A DNA stretch of 64,000 nucleotides from Fibrobacter sp. UWEL (GCF_900142535.1 NZ_FRBE01000008.1:1-64000), one strand, 5' to 3'. Shown: positions 7,474 to 16,601, counted from the first letter of the stretch. Notes: generated from the letters alone by a model not told the origin. A program made the numbers and translations.

Positions 7474-10212
7474 ATGTTCGGAGTATCAATTAAAAGCTCT
7501 ATTCGCGGCTCTCTTTCTGGAAAGTTCCGCTTGGTTGCCTTGTCGCTGGGTCTTGCGGCAGGCATTGGTTTTGCACAGGATCAGCTTTATACGGAAATGT
7601 TTCCGCTGTCTGCTGTTAAGCTCTTGGATGGCCCCCTGAAGGATCGCCAGGACTTGAACGGCGAAACTCTTTTGGCTTATGACACGGATAAGCTGATTGC
7701 GCCTTTTTATGAAGAAGCGGGTATGACCCCGAAGGCAACCAAGTTCAGTAACTGGGCGGGCCTGGATGGCCACGTTCTGGGTCATTACTTGAGTGCCCTG
7801 GCCATGCATTATGCAGCTACCGGCGACGCAAATATCAAGAAGCGTATGGAATATGTGGTGGACGAGCTGGAAATCATCCAGAAGCAGAATTCCAAGGACG
7901 CAAACTTTGTAGGCTACATTAGCGGCGTTCCCAATGGAAAGTCCATGTGGCTGAAATTCAAGGGCGGAAATGCCGGCGCTCAGAGCGGTTATTGGGTACC
8001 CTGGTACAACATTCACAAGACTTACGCAGGCTTACGTGATGCCTGGATGTACGGTGGCATTGACAAGGCCAAGACCATGTTCCTTTCTCTTTGCGACTGG
8101 GGCATCACCATTACCAACGGCCTCAACGATAGCGCCATGGAATCCATGATGGGTACGGAATACGGTGGCATGAATGAAGTGTACGCCGACGCCTACGAAA
8201 TTACCAAGAACTCCAAGTACTTGGATGCGGCCAAGAAGTGGTCCCATAAGTGGCTCTTGAACGCCATGGCTGCAAACAACGACGTGCTTTCCAACAAGCA
8301 CGCCAACACTCAGGTGCCCAAGGTGGTGGGTTTCGCCCGTGTGGCTGAACTGAGTGGCGATAAGACCTACAAGGCCGGCGCCGAAACCTTCTGGGATATC
8401 GTGGTGAACAAGCGTAGTATCGCTATTGGCGGTAATAGTATTTCCGAACATTTCCCGGATTACGACAAGTACAACAAGTACATCGAGGAACGTGAAGGAC
8501 CTGAATCCTGCAACACTTACAATATGCTGAAGCTGACGGAACGTTTGTTCCACATGACGCCCAGCGCCAAGTATGCGGACTTCTATGAACGCGCCTTGTT
8601 CAACCATATTCTTTCCACCATTCATCCGACTCACGGTGGCTACTGCTACTTTACACCGGCCCGTCCCCGCCATTACCGCGTGTATTCCAAGGTGAATGCG
8701 GGCATGTGGTGCTGCGTTGGCTCCGGCATGGAAAATCCGGGTAAGTATGCGCAGTTCATCTACACTAAGGAAAATGACGCTCTGTACGTGAACCTTTATG
8801 CAGCGACGGAATTGAACTGGAGCGAAAAGGGTGTTAAGATCAAGCAGGAAACCGCCTTCCCGAAGGGTGAATCTTCCAAGTTTACCGTCAGCGGTTCCGG
8901 CAGTTTCAAGATGATGTTGCGTCATCCTTACTGGGTGAAGGCCGACGAATTCAAGGTGATCGTCAATGGCGATACCGTGGTGACCAAGTCCGATGTTTCC
9001 AGCTATGTATCTGCGGGAACGGTAAAGTCCGGCGACGTGGTGGAAGTTCTGTACCCCATGTACACCCATACGGAAGACCTGCGTGGTGTGGACAACTACG
9101 TGGCACTTCTTCACGGTCCCATTGTGCTTAGTGCAAAGACAGGTACGGAAGGCTTGAGCGGCTTGGTTGCTGATGACGGTCGCTGGAGCCATATTGCAGG
9201 TGGCGCCTTGCAGTCTCTGGATCAGGCCCCCATGCTGGCTAGCGAAAAGGCTGACATTCCTTCCAAGGTGACTCCGGTAAAGGGCGAACCCTTGCACTTT
9301 AAGGCTCCTTACTTGTTCGCCGCCCAGAAGGATGCGGGCTTGTTGCTGGAACCCTTCTACGAAGTGCACGATGCTCGCTATATGATGTATTGGATGGTGA
9401 TGACCGATCCTACTGTTCTTGAGAAGCTGAAGAAGGAACAGGAAGAAGCCTTGGCTCTGGATGACAAGACGGTGGACAAGGTGGCGCCTGGTGAACAGCA
9501 GCCCGAAGCAGATCACCGCATGAAGAATGAAAATTCTAGTACGGGAACTGCTAACGGTGAATTCTACCGCGATGCCGGTAAGTGCTCTGGCGGCGATGGC
9601 GGATTCATTAGCTACGAGCTGGAAACCAACAGCGAAGACTCTCTGGATCTGATGGTGCGCTACTGGGGTAACGAAGGTTGCACCCGCGCCTTCGACATCA
9701 TGATTGACGGTGAGAAACTTGCCAGCGAAAACATTGTGAACAAGTGGAAGGTGGATGAATTCGTCAATGTGAAGTATCCCATTCCCGACAACATGGTGAA
9801 GGGCAAGAAGGTCATTACCGTAAAGTTCCAGGCAAGTACAGGAATGGTGGGCGGTATCTTTGGAGTGCGCCTCCTGCGTAACAAGCCCAAGCCGGAAGTT
9901 GTTGAAACTGTGGATTCAACTTTGGCGATTCGTCGCGGGGCAACTGATGCTACTTCTGGATTTGAGGGTTTCCGCGCCCGCGCCACATCGAATATCCTGC
10001 AGCTGGATGCGGGAAGACCCTTGCAGGGCAACGTTTCCTTGAAGATCTTCTCCATGGATGGTCGCATGGTGATGACTCAGGTGCTGAAGGCTGGCCAGTC
10101 TGAATTTGCGGTGGATATTTCCGGAATGAAGAACGGCAACTACATCTTGCGCCTGGTACAAAACGGTGCGGTGTACGCAAATACCATCTTCAGCAAGAAG
10201 GGCGGCATCTAG
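7474..10212 (+). CDS. GH127-type beta-L-arabinofuranosidase with C-terminal sorting-like domain
   Basis: 912 residues; signal peptide ends LGLAAGIGFAQ. Residues about 30-560 match the GH127 (DUF1680) (alpha/alpha)6 barrel (GHVLGHYLSALAMHY, WVPWYNIHKTYAGL). The zinc/nucleophile residues known for the family are present: Glu344 and Cys346 in GPESCNTYN, and Cys413-Cys414 in MWCCVGSG. A beta-sandwich and a DUF6805-like region (about 680-800, including MVRYWGNEGCTRAFDIMIDG) follow. The last ~75 residues (VSLKIFSMDGRMV...YILRL...) resemble the C-terminal targeting domain of type IX-secreted proteins. Expected action is release of L-arabinofuranose from hemicellulose or pectin side chains at the cell surface. 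Preceded by GAGGG; a strong terminator follows. Confidence 0.87.
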   Translation: MFGVSIKSSIRGSLSGKFRLVALSLGLAAGIGFAQDQLYTEMFPLSAVKLLDGPLKDRQDLNGETLLAYDTDKLIAPFYEEAGMTPKATKFSNWAGLDGHVLGHYLSALAMHYAATGDANIKKRMEYVVDELEIIQKQNSKDANFVGYISGVPNGKSMWLKFKGGNAGAQSGYWVPWYNIHKTYAGLRDAWMYGGIDKAKTMFLSLCDWGITITNGLNDSAMESMMGTEYGGMNEVYADAYEITKNSKYLDAAKKWSHKWLLNAMAANNDVLSNKHANTQVPKVVGFARVAELSGDKTYKAGAETFWDIVVNKRSIAIGGNSISEHFPDYDKYNKYIEEREGPESCNTYNMLKLTERLFHMTPSAKYADFYERALFNHILSTIHPTHGGYCYFTPARPRHYRVYSKVNAGMWCCVGSGMENPGKYAQFIYTKENDALYVNLYAATELNWSEKGVKIKQETAFPKGESSKFTVSGSGSFKMMLRHPYWVKADEFKVIVNGDTVVTKSDVSSYVSAGTVKSGDVVEVLYPMYTHTEDLRGVDNYVALLHGPIVLSAKTGTEGLSGLVADDGRWSHIAGGALQSLDQAPMLASEKADIPSKVTPVKGEPLHFKAPYLFAAQKDAGLLLEPFYEVHDARYMMYWMVMTDPTVLEKLKKEQEEALALDDKTVDKVAPGEQQPEADHRMKNENSSTGTANGEFYRDAGKCSGGDGGFISYELETNSEDSLDLMVRYWGNEGCTRAFDIMIDGEKLASENIVNKWKVDEFVNVKYPIPDNMVKGKKVITVKFQASTGMVGGIFGVRLLRNKPKPEVVETVDSTLAIRRGATDATSGFEGFRARATSNILQLDAGRPLQGNVSLKIFSMDGRMVMTQVLKAGQSEFAVDISGMKNGNYILRLVQNGAVYANTIFSKKGGI

Positions 10213-10237
10213 ACACTTTTTTAGGAGGGTTGGAGAG

Positions 10238-10266
10238 GACACCTGGCGAAAGCTAGGTGTCTTTTT
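10238..10266 (+). terminator. Rho-independent terminator after GH127 gene
   Basis: Stem GACACCTgGC, loop GAAA, GCtAGGTGTC, then TTTTT; 25 nt past the stop codon. Confidence 0.85.
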
Positions 10267-10302
10267 CGTGTTTTGGGTTTATATTATGGAGGTGAGGTTG
10301 GA

Positions 10303-12072
10303 ATGAAGAATAAAGTTTTAGAATTTGCCTTTGTTTTAATCACTGGCTTATTATTCGTGCAGAATGTGCAAGCCAAGGATTATTTGGTGCTGCAGGATTT
10401 GGACTACACTGATCAGCTAGAGACTTTGCCCAATTATGACCGCGGCTTTTATTATTCACAGGCGCTCCATGTAAAGGCAAACGGTACGAAGCCTCTGGAA
10501 ACCATTTACGGTAAATTGGTTCACCTTCGTGCAGATATTGCGGAGTTCAGTAGCCGCGCTTGGCTCTCCATTGATTCCGTGACCACGCCGGGCAAGCGTG
10601 ATACTACTTGGGGCAAGTCCCAGGATTTGACGGAAGACGCCCTGAGTGTTTTGCAGACCACCTTTGATAACATCCGTAAGAATGGCAGCAAGGTTATTGT
10701 CCGTTTCTGTTACGACCCGTGGTTTGATGGCCACTCTAATACTACTGCAGAGCATGAGTGGGTGCTTCGCCATATTGAACAGCTGGCCCCTCTCCTGACA
10801 AAGAACATTGACATTGTGGTGGCTCTCGAAATGGGCATGCACGGAGCCTTCGGTGAAATGCATTCCGATACCAGTATTACTTATGCGCGTGTGGCTGAGG
10901 CGGTGAACAAGATGTTGCGCCTGACGCCGCCGGAGTTGAAAATTCTCACCCGCACGGCGAACTATTCTGCGGCGGTCCTTGGGTTTGAAAACTGGGGCGT
11001 AGATTTCAACATCGATAGCGATGTATTCAAGCAGATTGCGGAAACCAAGGGCGACACCATGTATCGTGTGGGAATGTTCAACGATGGCTATCTCGGGACG
11101 GAATATGATTACGGAACCTGGGGCAGTGACTGCGCGAAATCCATCTGCCGCGAGGAAGGCGTGGCCTGGCTTGAAAAGTACAGCGTCAATACACCTTACG
11201 GTGGCGAGGCGGTTGCAACAGCCAGCGGCTACAAGGTAATCAATACGCCTGAATTCTTGGCTCACGAAGGCTTCCGTACACACACCAGCTATTTGAATAT
11301 GCATTGGAACAACAATGTCATTGACAGCTGGAAGGCAGCCCACTTTAGCGGCAAGGATTACGAATACGATGGCGAGGAGGATGAATCCCTAACGGGCTAC
11401 AAATACATTGAAGATCACTTGGGTTATCGCTTTGTGTTGCGTGAATCCTGGTTGCCGGATACGGTGTTTGCGGGTGAACAATTGAAAGGTAAAATCAAGG
11501 TTCAGAATGTGGGCTTTGGAAATTTGACTCGAAAGGCTGCTGTAAAGCTATTGCTTTCAACAGATGAATGTCATGTGGAAAATTTGCCAGAAGAAAGTTG
11601 GAATGGTTGTTTTTTCCTGGATACGGTTTCTATCCCTATTGTGTATGTAGATACATTGAAAGATGTAGATTTCAGAAATGTTCATAGCCGTACTATTAAA
11701 GTCAATGGTAACGACACCTCCATGACTTTTGACGGAACAAATGAAATTGAGTTCGAGGTCAATGTCCCTCAAAGACCTGGTGAATTTAGAGTCTATTTAT
11801 ATGTAGAAGATGTTTATTTTGCGAATGGATTGTATTCTAACCTTTATCCTATTCCTAATAATGCAATACACATAGGGTCTTTTTTCTTGACGTCAAAGAA
11901 TAATCCAAACAGAATAATTCCTGCTCGTATGGAGCGAAGCGAGAATGGTGGGAATAATCGAGTCCGCATAGAACGTAATGACCAGAAAATCCAGATCCGC
12001 GATGGTCGCGGCAATTCCCGCGACGGAGCCAGCGACAAATTGTTCCGCGTAAATGGGGCGAAACTCCACTAG
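10303..12072 (+). CDS. Secreted DUF4874/DUF4832 protein (probable glycoside-related TIM-barrel)
   Basis: 589 residues from the ATG at 10303, with GGAGG 10 nt upstream. The signal peptide ends LLFVQNVQAKD. Residues ~15-175 match DUF4874 (NYDRGFYYS, KLVHLRADIAEFSSR, VIVRFCYDPWFDG) and ~180-390 match DUF4832 (GMFNDGYLGTEYDYGTWG), a pair found in exported proteins with a TIM-barrel-like fold. A beta-sandwich follows. The basic, Gly/Asn/Asp-rich C-terminus (IQIRDGRGNSRDG...LFRVNGAKLH) recalls tails of other Fibrobacter secreted enzymes. No catalytic role has been proven for the family to my knowledge; polysaccharide hydrolysis is inferred from the GH9/GH127 neighbours. A terminator follows. Confidence 0.75.
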   Translation: MKNKVLEFAFVLITGLLFVQNVQAKDYLVLQDLDYTDQLETLPNYDRGFYYSQALHVKANGTKPLETIYGKLVHLRADIAEFSSRAWLSIDSVTTPGKRDTTWGKSQDLTEDALSVLQTTFDNIRKNGSKVIVRFCYDPWFDGHSNTTAEHEWVLRHIEQLAPLLTKNIDIVVALEMGMHGAFGEMHSDTSITYARVAEAVNKMLRLTPPELKILTRTANYSAAVLGFENWGVDFNIDSDVFKQIAETKGDTMYRVGMFNDGYLGTEYDYGTWGSDCAKSICREEGVAWLEKYSVNTPYGGEAVATASGYKVINTPEFLAHEGFRTHTSYLNMHWNNNVIDSWKAAHFSGKDYEYDGEEDESLTGYKYIEDHLGYRFVLRESWLPDTVFAGEQLKGKIKVQNVGFGNLTRKAAVKLLLSTDECHVENLPEESWNGCFFLDTVSIPIVYVDTLKDVDFRNVHSRTIKVNGNDTSMTFDGTNEIEFEVNVPQRPGEFRVYLYVEDVYFANGLYSNLYPIPNNAIHIGSFFLTSKNNPNRIIPARMERSENGGNNRVRIERNDQKIQIRDGRGNSRDGASDKLFRVNGAKLH

Positions 12073-12097
12073 AGAAATACGGATCTTTTCCGGATGA

Positions 12098-12127
12098 AAA
12101 AACTCCAGCCCGAAAGCTGGAGTTTTT
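12098..12127 (+). terminator. Terminator after DUF4874/DUF4832 gene
   Basis: ACTCCAGC-CCGAAA-GCTGGAGT flanked by A-run and T-run, so it could act in both directions; 25 nt past the stop. Confidence 0.85.
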
Positions 12128-12174
12128 CATTTTATAAACCCTTGCGGATAGATTTTGCGGAATTTGTAAAAGCT

Positions 12175-12201
12175 AGATCCTTCGACTTCGCTCAGGATGA
12201 C
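12175..12201. repeat. Dispersed intergenic repeat (AGATCCTTCGACTTCG... type)
   Basis: 27-bp element running from AGATCCTTCG to CTCAGGATGAC. Longer variants occur at 21460-21496 and 22794-22834, and coding variants inside both FISUMP linkers. Here it sits between convergent genes. Confidence 0.8.
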
Positions 12202-12238
12202 GTGGGGAACGACGTACCTTCCAGAATGACGGCTTTAA

Positions 12239-12886
12239 TTAACCGTTGACGAGCTTGACGAATTCGCGGCACACTTCTTCAGGATTGGGCTTGCCGAAAA
12301 TGGCGGAACCCACCACGAATACGTTTGCGCCTGCTTCCTTGCAAGCTAGGATGTTGTCCAGCTTGACGCCGCCATCGATCTGGATGTCCAGTTCCGGCTT
12401 CATCTGGCGAAGTTCGCGGATCTTGTCCAGGCAATAGGGGATGAGGCTCTGGCCACCGAAACCCGGGTTCACAGACATGACGAGGACCATGTCCACGATG
12501 TCCAGCACATGCTTGATGTTTGCAAGGGGCGTTGCGGGGTTGATTGCCACAGCGGGCTTGACGCCGAGTTCTTGAATCTGGTGCAGCAGGCGATCCAGGT
12601 GGTTGGTGGTTTCGGCATGGACGCTGATGAGGTGTGCGCCGGCCTTGGCAAATTCAGCCACGTAGTTTTCGGGATTGGCAATCATCAGGTGGCAATCCAG
12701 GGGCAGGTTGGTGCCCTTCTTGACGCAGGCGGAAATGCCCGGGCCAAAGCTGATGTTGGGAACGAAGTTTCCGTCCATGATATCCAGGTGAACGAGGCCT
12801 GCGCCGCCATTCTCGATGGCCTTCAGACCGTTACCCAGTTCCAAAAAGTTTGCGTTCAATACGCTAGGTGCGATAATCTGCTTCAT
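12239..12886 (-). CDS. rpe: Ribulose-phosphate 3-epimerase
   Basis: 215 residues from the ATG at 12886 (MKQIIAPSVLNANF); 19 further in-frame codons upstream look like leader sequence, not protein. Family signatures are APSVLNANFLELG, HLDIMDGNFVPNISFGP, HLMIANPENY, VLVMSVNPGFGGQ and IQIDGGVKLDNI, so active-site histidines and aspartates are in place. It interconverts ribulose-5-phosphate and xylulose-5-phosphate in the pentose phosphate pathway (cytoplasm). Length is normal. It is transcribed alone, divergent from the AK-rich protein gene; the gap between them carries the putative sigma-54 promoter of that gene. Confidence 0.96.
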   Translation of the reverse strand: MKQIIAPSVLNANFLELGNGLKAIENGGAGLVHLDIMDGNFVPNISFGPGISACVKKGTNLPLDCHLMIANPENYVAEFAKAGAHLISVHAETTNHLDRLLHQIQELGVKPAVAINPATPLANIKHVLDIVDMVLVMSVNPGFGGQSLIPYCLDKIRELRQMKPELDIQIDGGVKLDNILACKEAGANVFVVGSAIFGKPNPEEVCREFVKLVNG

Positions 12887-12936
12887 GTATGGCAAGTTAG
12901 AAATTTTGACTATGACTCGCAAGACTCTGGAGCGCC

Positions 12937-12953
12937 TTGGCACAAAATTTGCA
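12937..12953 (+). promoter_or_regulatory. Putative sigma-54 (-24/-12) promoter
   Basis: TTGGCACAAAATTTGCA has GG at 12939-12940 and GC at 12951-12952, the exact 12-nt phasing of sigma-54 promoters (YTGGCAC-N5-TTGCA). The expected start site near 12964 leaves a ~54-nt leader before the gene at 13018. rpoN is encoded at 52459. The enhancer-binding activator is unknown; none is seen nearby. Confidence 0.7.
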
Positions 12954-13017
12954 AAAGATTAGACAGATAAATATTTTTTTACTATTATTGCACGCAAATT
13001 AAACAAGGAGAAAAATA

Positions 13018-13512
13018 ATGTCTAAAGGTACTAAGACTGTTGTAGCAAAGCCCGCTGCTAAGAAGGCTTGCGCAAAGCCGGCTGCTAAGGCTACCGAAAA
13101 GAAGGCTCCTGCAAAGGCTGCTGAAAAGAAGGTTGTTGCCAAGGCCGAAGAAAAGAAGGTTGCAGCAAAGGCTGCTCCCGCCAAGGCTGCCGCTAAGCCG
13201 GCTGCAAAGGCTGCTGCCCCCAAGGCCGCTGCTAAGCCCGCTGCAGAAAAGAAGGCTCCCGCTAAGAAGGCTGCTCCCAAGGCTGCTAAGAAGGTGGCTG
13301 TGGTTCTCGAAGCTGAATGCCCCCTGGCAACCACCGTTTCCGTTGCTGGTTCCTTCAACAACTGGATGGTTGACGTTGACATGCTGAAGAAGGACAAGAA
13401 GTCTGGTCTCTGGAAGATCAAGCTGGAAGTCCTCCCCGGCGAATACGAATACAAGTTCGTTTGCGACGGCAAGAACTGGGACGAAGGTGCCAACAAGGTC
13501 ATCAAGGCTTAA
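13018..13512 (+). CDS. Lys/Ala-rich (histone H1-like) tail fused to a CBM48-like glycogen-binding domain
   Basis: 164 residues. Residues 1-93 are almost only Ala, Lys, Pro and Val in AAKPAAKAAAPK-like repeats, similar to bacterial histone-H1-like proteins and strongly basic. Residues ~94-164 form a compact domain (TVSVAGSFNNW, LWKIKLEVLPGEYEYKFVCDG) matching the isoamylase/AMPK-beta glycogen-binding module CBM48. No signal peptide, so cytoplasmic. AAGGAG precedes the ATG. A probable sigma-54 promoter lies upstream and two terminators follow, so it is a single-gene unit. The composition suggests a polyanion-binding tail (DNA, RNA or acidic polymer) with a glycan-binding head. A role in glycogen granule organisation or as a nucleoid protein is inference. 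Confidence 0.8.
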   Translation: MSKGTKTVVAKPAAKKACAKPAAKATEKKAPAKAAEKKVVAKAEEKKVAAKAAPAKAAAKPAAKAAAPKAAAKPAAEKKAPAKKAAPKAAKKVAVVLEAECPLATTVSVAGSFNNWMVDVDMLKKDKKSGLWKIKLEVLPGEYEYKFVCDGKNWDEGANKVIKA

Positions 13513-13540
13513 ATAGATAAGGGAAGGCATCGCCCTCCCT

Positions 13541-13581
13541 AACACTCTCCTTTCCCAAACGTAAAGAGAGTGTTGATTTTT
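13541..13581 (+). terminator. Terminator after AK-rich CBM48 gene
   Basis: AACACTCTC and GAGAGTGTT separated by 16 nt, then GATTTTT. Confidence 0.8.
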
Positions 13582-13584
13582 GAG

Positions 13585-13616
13585 AAGGTGTCTCCTAGGA
13601 GGCGCCTTTTCTTTTA
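13585..13616 (+). terminator. Second, adjacent terminator-like hairpin
   Basis: AAGGTGTCTCC-TA-GGAGGCGCCTT followed by TTCTTTT. In tandem with the previous terminator, it separates this unit from the CotH-type gene. Confidence 0.65.
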
Positions 13617-13660
13617 TATATTCAAGTTATCTTGTTCATAAAGATTGGTGGTTTTGGAAA

Positions 13661-16585
13661 ATGAAGAGAATGAAATTTGCTTTTGCTGGCATTTTGAGTG
13701 CGCTGGCGTTAGGCCTTGGTGCTTGTGGCGACGAAAAAAGTTCTACGGCCCCGGAGGAGCAACCTTTGGGAGGACTGTCTTCGGATTCTGAAGAATCCTT
13801 GAGCTCCTCTAGTGCGGGGTACTCCGCAGGATCTATAGTCCCGAGTGTTTCCAGTTCATCTGTTGAGGGAACGTCTGAAGGTGCGTCGGCGGGTTCGTCA
13901 GAAGCATCGTCTAGTTCCGCTGCGGACTCTATGGCGAGTTCGTCAGGTTCCGTCGCAGACACGATTGCTGTAGTGGCAAAGCCCCCGGTGGTTTTTACCG
14001 AAGTGGATGTTGTGAACTTGTCTTACAAGGATGAGGAAGGCGGTGACGCCGGCTGGGTGGAAGTTTATAATCCTGCGGACACGGCGGTGAACCTGAAGGG
14101 ATTTTACTTGACCAATACTTTGTCGGATCCCGCGAAGTTCAAGTTCGGTGATGTGGTGGTCAAAGCTAAGTCCCATATGATTGTGTATTTGTCCGGTAGA
14201 AACTTGCCTGACTTTGTGGCGCCCCACGATACCACAGATCTTTTGAGTTCCTATTGCGAAACGGAATCGGATGCGGTAAGTTATGCAGGTCGCGGTAATA
14301 GCGAAATCAAGCCGTTGCCGGGTCAGTCTGATTTTTGCTTTGTGGAAAACGGAGCCAACAGGGCTGGCGCCCAGTATATTCCCGTGAAGGGAACTTTGGG
14401 CTATTATGTTCTGGCCTTGACTATCGGCGCAACGGAAAAGGGCGCGACGGACAAGGAGAAGGTTCCTGTAGATCTTTCCAATGTAAATATGTTCCAGATG
14501 AGGGCCTATATTCCCGAAGGCCATTCCATCAACTTCAAGCTGACCCAGAAGGGCTTCCGCGATGTGAAGGGCTGGACCAAGATTTTGGAAGGCACGGGCG
14601 ATTCCAACACGGTTTATTCCATCAGGCCTACGCTCCACACGGACTATCCTAACATGGCTCAAATTACGGGCGTTCGCCTGGATATTGATAACCACGATTC
14701 CATTGCGAAGAATATTAAGGTTTTCAGCTACATCGCCTATAGCCGCGGTCATGAACCTCATGCTAATTTCAAGTCCAAGAAGGAAGGCGGTTCCCTTTAC
14801 TTGTTTAACGGCGAAAAACAGTTGGTGGATTCTGTGATGTATCCTGCGGCTGTCATTGGAAAAACCTGGTCTTTGGAAGTCGCGACCGGCGCTGGTTCAG
14901 ACGGCGCGAAACGTTGGGGCTTTGCCGCTGCAACTCCTTACGGCGCAACAGCTGGCGCAGTGGAAAACGCAGCATCACAAAATGCGAAAACAGAATTCCC
15001 CAACTCCGGTTTTTATTCAAAGGCATTTAGTATTGCGTTTGGAAGCGCCGACGATTACCGCTGCGAAAAGGGCGGCACTGTTCCTACGGCCACGAGCCCG
15101 CTGATGGCTGCTGAATTGAAGATTGATACCACCACGGTTTTGCGTTGCGCTACTTTTACCGACGGCGCAGTTCCTGGTAATGTCATCAATCGCACTTACA
15201 TTTTCGAGGAACAGCCAACGGTTGCCTCCGTGTTTATTACTGGAGATCCCCTGCAGATGTTCCATGCGGATTCCGGCTTGTTCAAGAACGAGAATTTCTG
15301 GGGCGACAAGGAAATTCCTGTGAACATCGAATTGCTGGAACCGGGGAAAACTGCGCCTGGTTTTAGCGAGAATGCAGGCCTTGCCATGAGCGGTAACGCC
15401 ACCCGCACCTGGGCCAAGAAATCTGTGGAAATCACCTTCCGCGAAAAGTACGGAAAGAACAAGCTGGATTACGCGCTGTTCCCGGAATTCCCCAACCTGA
15501 AAAAGTTCAAGAGTTTCAAGCTCCGCAATAACGGAAATAATTTCCACTTTGACTACATTCGCGATATGCTGGCATCCTCCATTACGGAGGGTCTGGGCGT
15601 TGATTACCAGCACGGCCGCGCTTCTATCGTTTTCTACAACGGTGAATACTACGGCATCCATAACATCCGCGAATCTTCCAACAAGAATTACTACTTGGCC
15701 AACTACAACTTGGACGGTGATCAGATTGATTTGCTGATCAGTTCCGGTGACGTGGCCACAGGTTCTCCGGTGGATTTCAGGGATTTGACCAACCTGCTGT
15801 TGACTTCGAAAATGACCGACGAGGATTTGGAAAAAATCAACGAACAGCTGGACTTGAACAACCTAATCAATTACTACGCTGCAGAAATTTTTGCAGACAA
15901 CCGCGACTGGCCCGGCAACAACCGAAAGATCTGGCGCAGTAAAAATCCCAAGACTGCCTGGAAGTGGTTTATGTTCGATACGGATATGGCTTTCGACAAT
16001 ACCCAGAGCAAGTTGACAGGAAATATTTTCGAGTTTGTCACAGCTGAAAATTCCGGCTGGCCCAACAATCCTGAGTTTACTCTGCACCTGCGCATGTTGC
16101 TGAAGAATGAAAATTTCAAGGCCGCATTTATCAACCAGATTGCAACCACACTTTGTATGAACTTTAGTTCAGAACGAGTGGTTGCCCGCATGAATAAATT
16201 GCAGGGCGACATCTCCGCAGAAATTGCCCGCGATCAAAAGCGCTGGAGCAAGAACGTTGCTACCATGACAGAACACGAAGGCAGAATCAAGACCTTCGCC
16301 ACCACCCGCCAGGATGTGGTCCGCAGCGAAATGCAGGAACACTTCGCCTTAGGCGAAATGGTTGACGTAACTCTCGCAAGTTCCGGCAACGGCACCGTGC
16401 AAGTTCATTACTTGCCGCTGGATAAATCCTCCCAGAAAATAAAGTTTTTCAAGGGAACGCCCGTGACACTCACTGCCGTTCCCAAGGACGGTGCCATGTT
16501 TACTGGCTGGAGCGATGGCATCAAGGACGCAACTCGCACCATTGATCCTACGGATGGCTTGAAGGTGACTGCGAACTTTAAGTAA
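13661..16585 (+). CDS. CotH-type lipoprotein with lamin-tail domain and C-terminal B-repeat-like module
   Basis: 974 residues from the ATG at 13661. The N-terminus ends in a lipobox (LALGLGACGDE), then a ~75-residue Ser/Glu-rich linker. Residues ~105-190 look like a lamin-tail domain (EVDVVNLSYKD, GWVEVYNPADTAVNLKGFYL). Residues ~490-870 resemble CotH kinase-like proteins (FKLRNNGNNFHFDYIRDM, YNGEYYGIHNIRESSN, WKWFMFDTDMAFD). The last ~70 residues (FFKGTPVTLTAVPKDGAMF, GWSDG) resemble a bacterial repeat (InlB B-repeat/Big) module. CotH in Bacillus is an atypical protein kinase of spore coat proteins; in cellulolytic bacteria CotH domains are common on the surface. The substrate here is unknown. 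A terminator overlaps the 3' end of the convergent ATPase gene. Confidence 0.8.
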   Translation: MKRMKFAFAGILSALALGLGACGDEKSSTAPEEQPLGGLSSDSEESLSSSSAGYSAGSIVPSVSSSSVEGTSEGASAGSSEASSSSAADSMASSSGSVADTIAVVAKPPVVFTEVDVVNLSYKDEEGGDAGWVEVYNPADTAVNLKGFYLTNTLSDPAKFKFGDVVVKAKSHMIVYLSGRNLPDFVAPHDTTDLLSSYCETESDAVSYAGRGNSEIKPLPGQSDFCFVENGANRAGAQYIPVKGTLGYYVLALTIGATEKGATDKEKVPVDLSNVNMFQMRAYIPEGHSINFKLTQKGFRDVKGWTKILEGTGDSNTVYSIRPTLHTDYPNMAQITGVRLDIDNHDSIAKNIKVFSYIAYSRGHEPHANFKSKKEGGSLYLFNGEKQLVDSVMYPAAVIGKTWSLEVATGAGSDGAKRWGFAAATPYGATAGAVENAASQNAKTEFPNSGFYSKAFSIAFGSADDYRCEKGGTVPTATSPLMAAELKIDTTTVLRCATFTDGAVPGNVINRTYIFEEQPTVASVFITGDPLQMFHADSGLFKNENFWGDKEIPVNIELLEPGKTAPGFSENAGLAMSGNATRTWAKKSVEITFREKYGKNKLDYALFPEFPNLKKFKSFKLRNNGNNFHFDYIRDMLASSITEGLGVDYQHGRASIVFYNGEYYGIHNIRESSNKNYYLANYNLDGDQIDLLISSGDVATGSPVDFRDLTNLLLTSKMTDEDLEKINEQLDLNNLINYYAAEIFADNRDWPGNNRKIWRSKNPKTAWKWFMFDTDMAFDNTQSKLTGNIFEFVTAENSGWPNNPEFTLHLRMLLKNENFKAAFINQIATTLCMNFSSERVVARMNKLQGDISAEIARDQKRWSKNVATMTEHEGRIKTFATTRQDVVRSEMQEHFALGEMVDVTLASSGNGTVQVHYLPLDKSSQKIKFFKGTPVTLTAVPKDGAMFTGWSDGIKDATRTIDPTDGLKVTANFK

Positions 16586-16601
16586 GCCGTAATCGCTTGT
16601 T

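Noticed and set aside
12985-13545. Leu/Ser-rich minus-strand frames opposite the AK-rich gene
   Set aside because: Complement of GCC/AAG-rich repeats; low complexity with no start signals.
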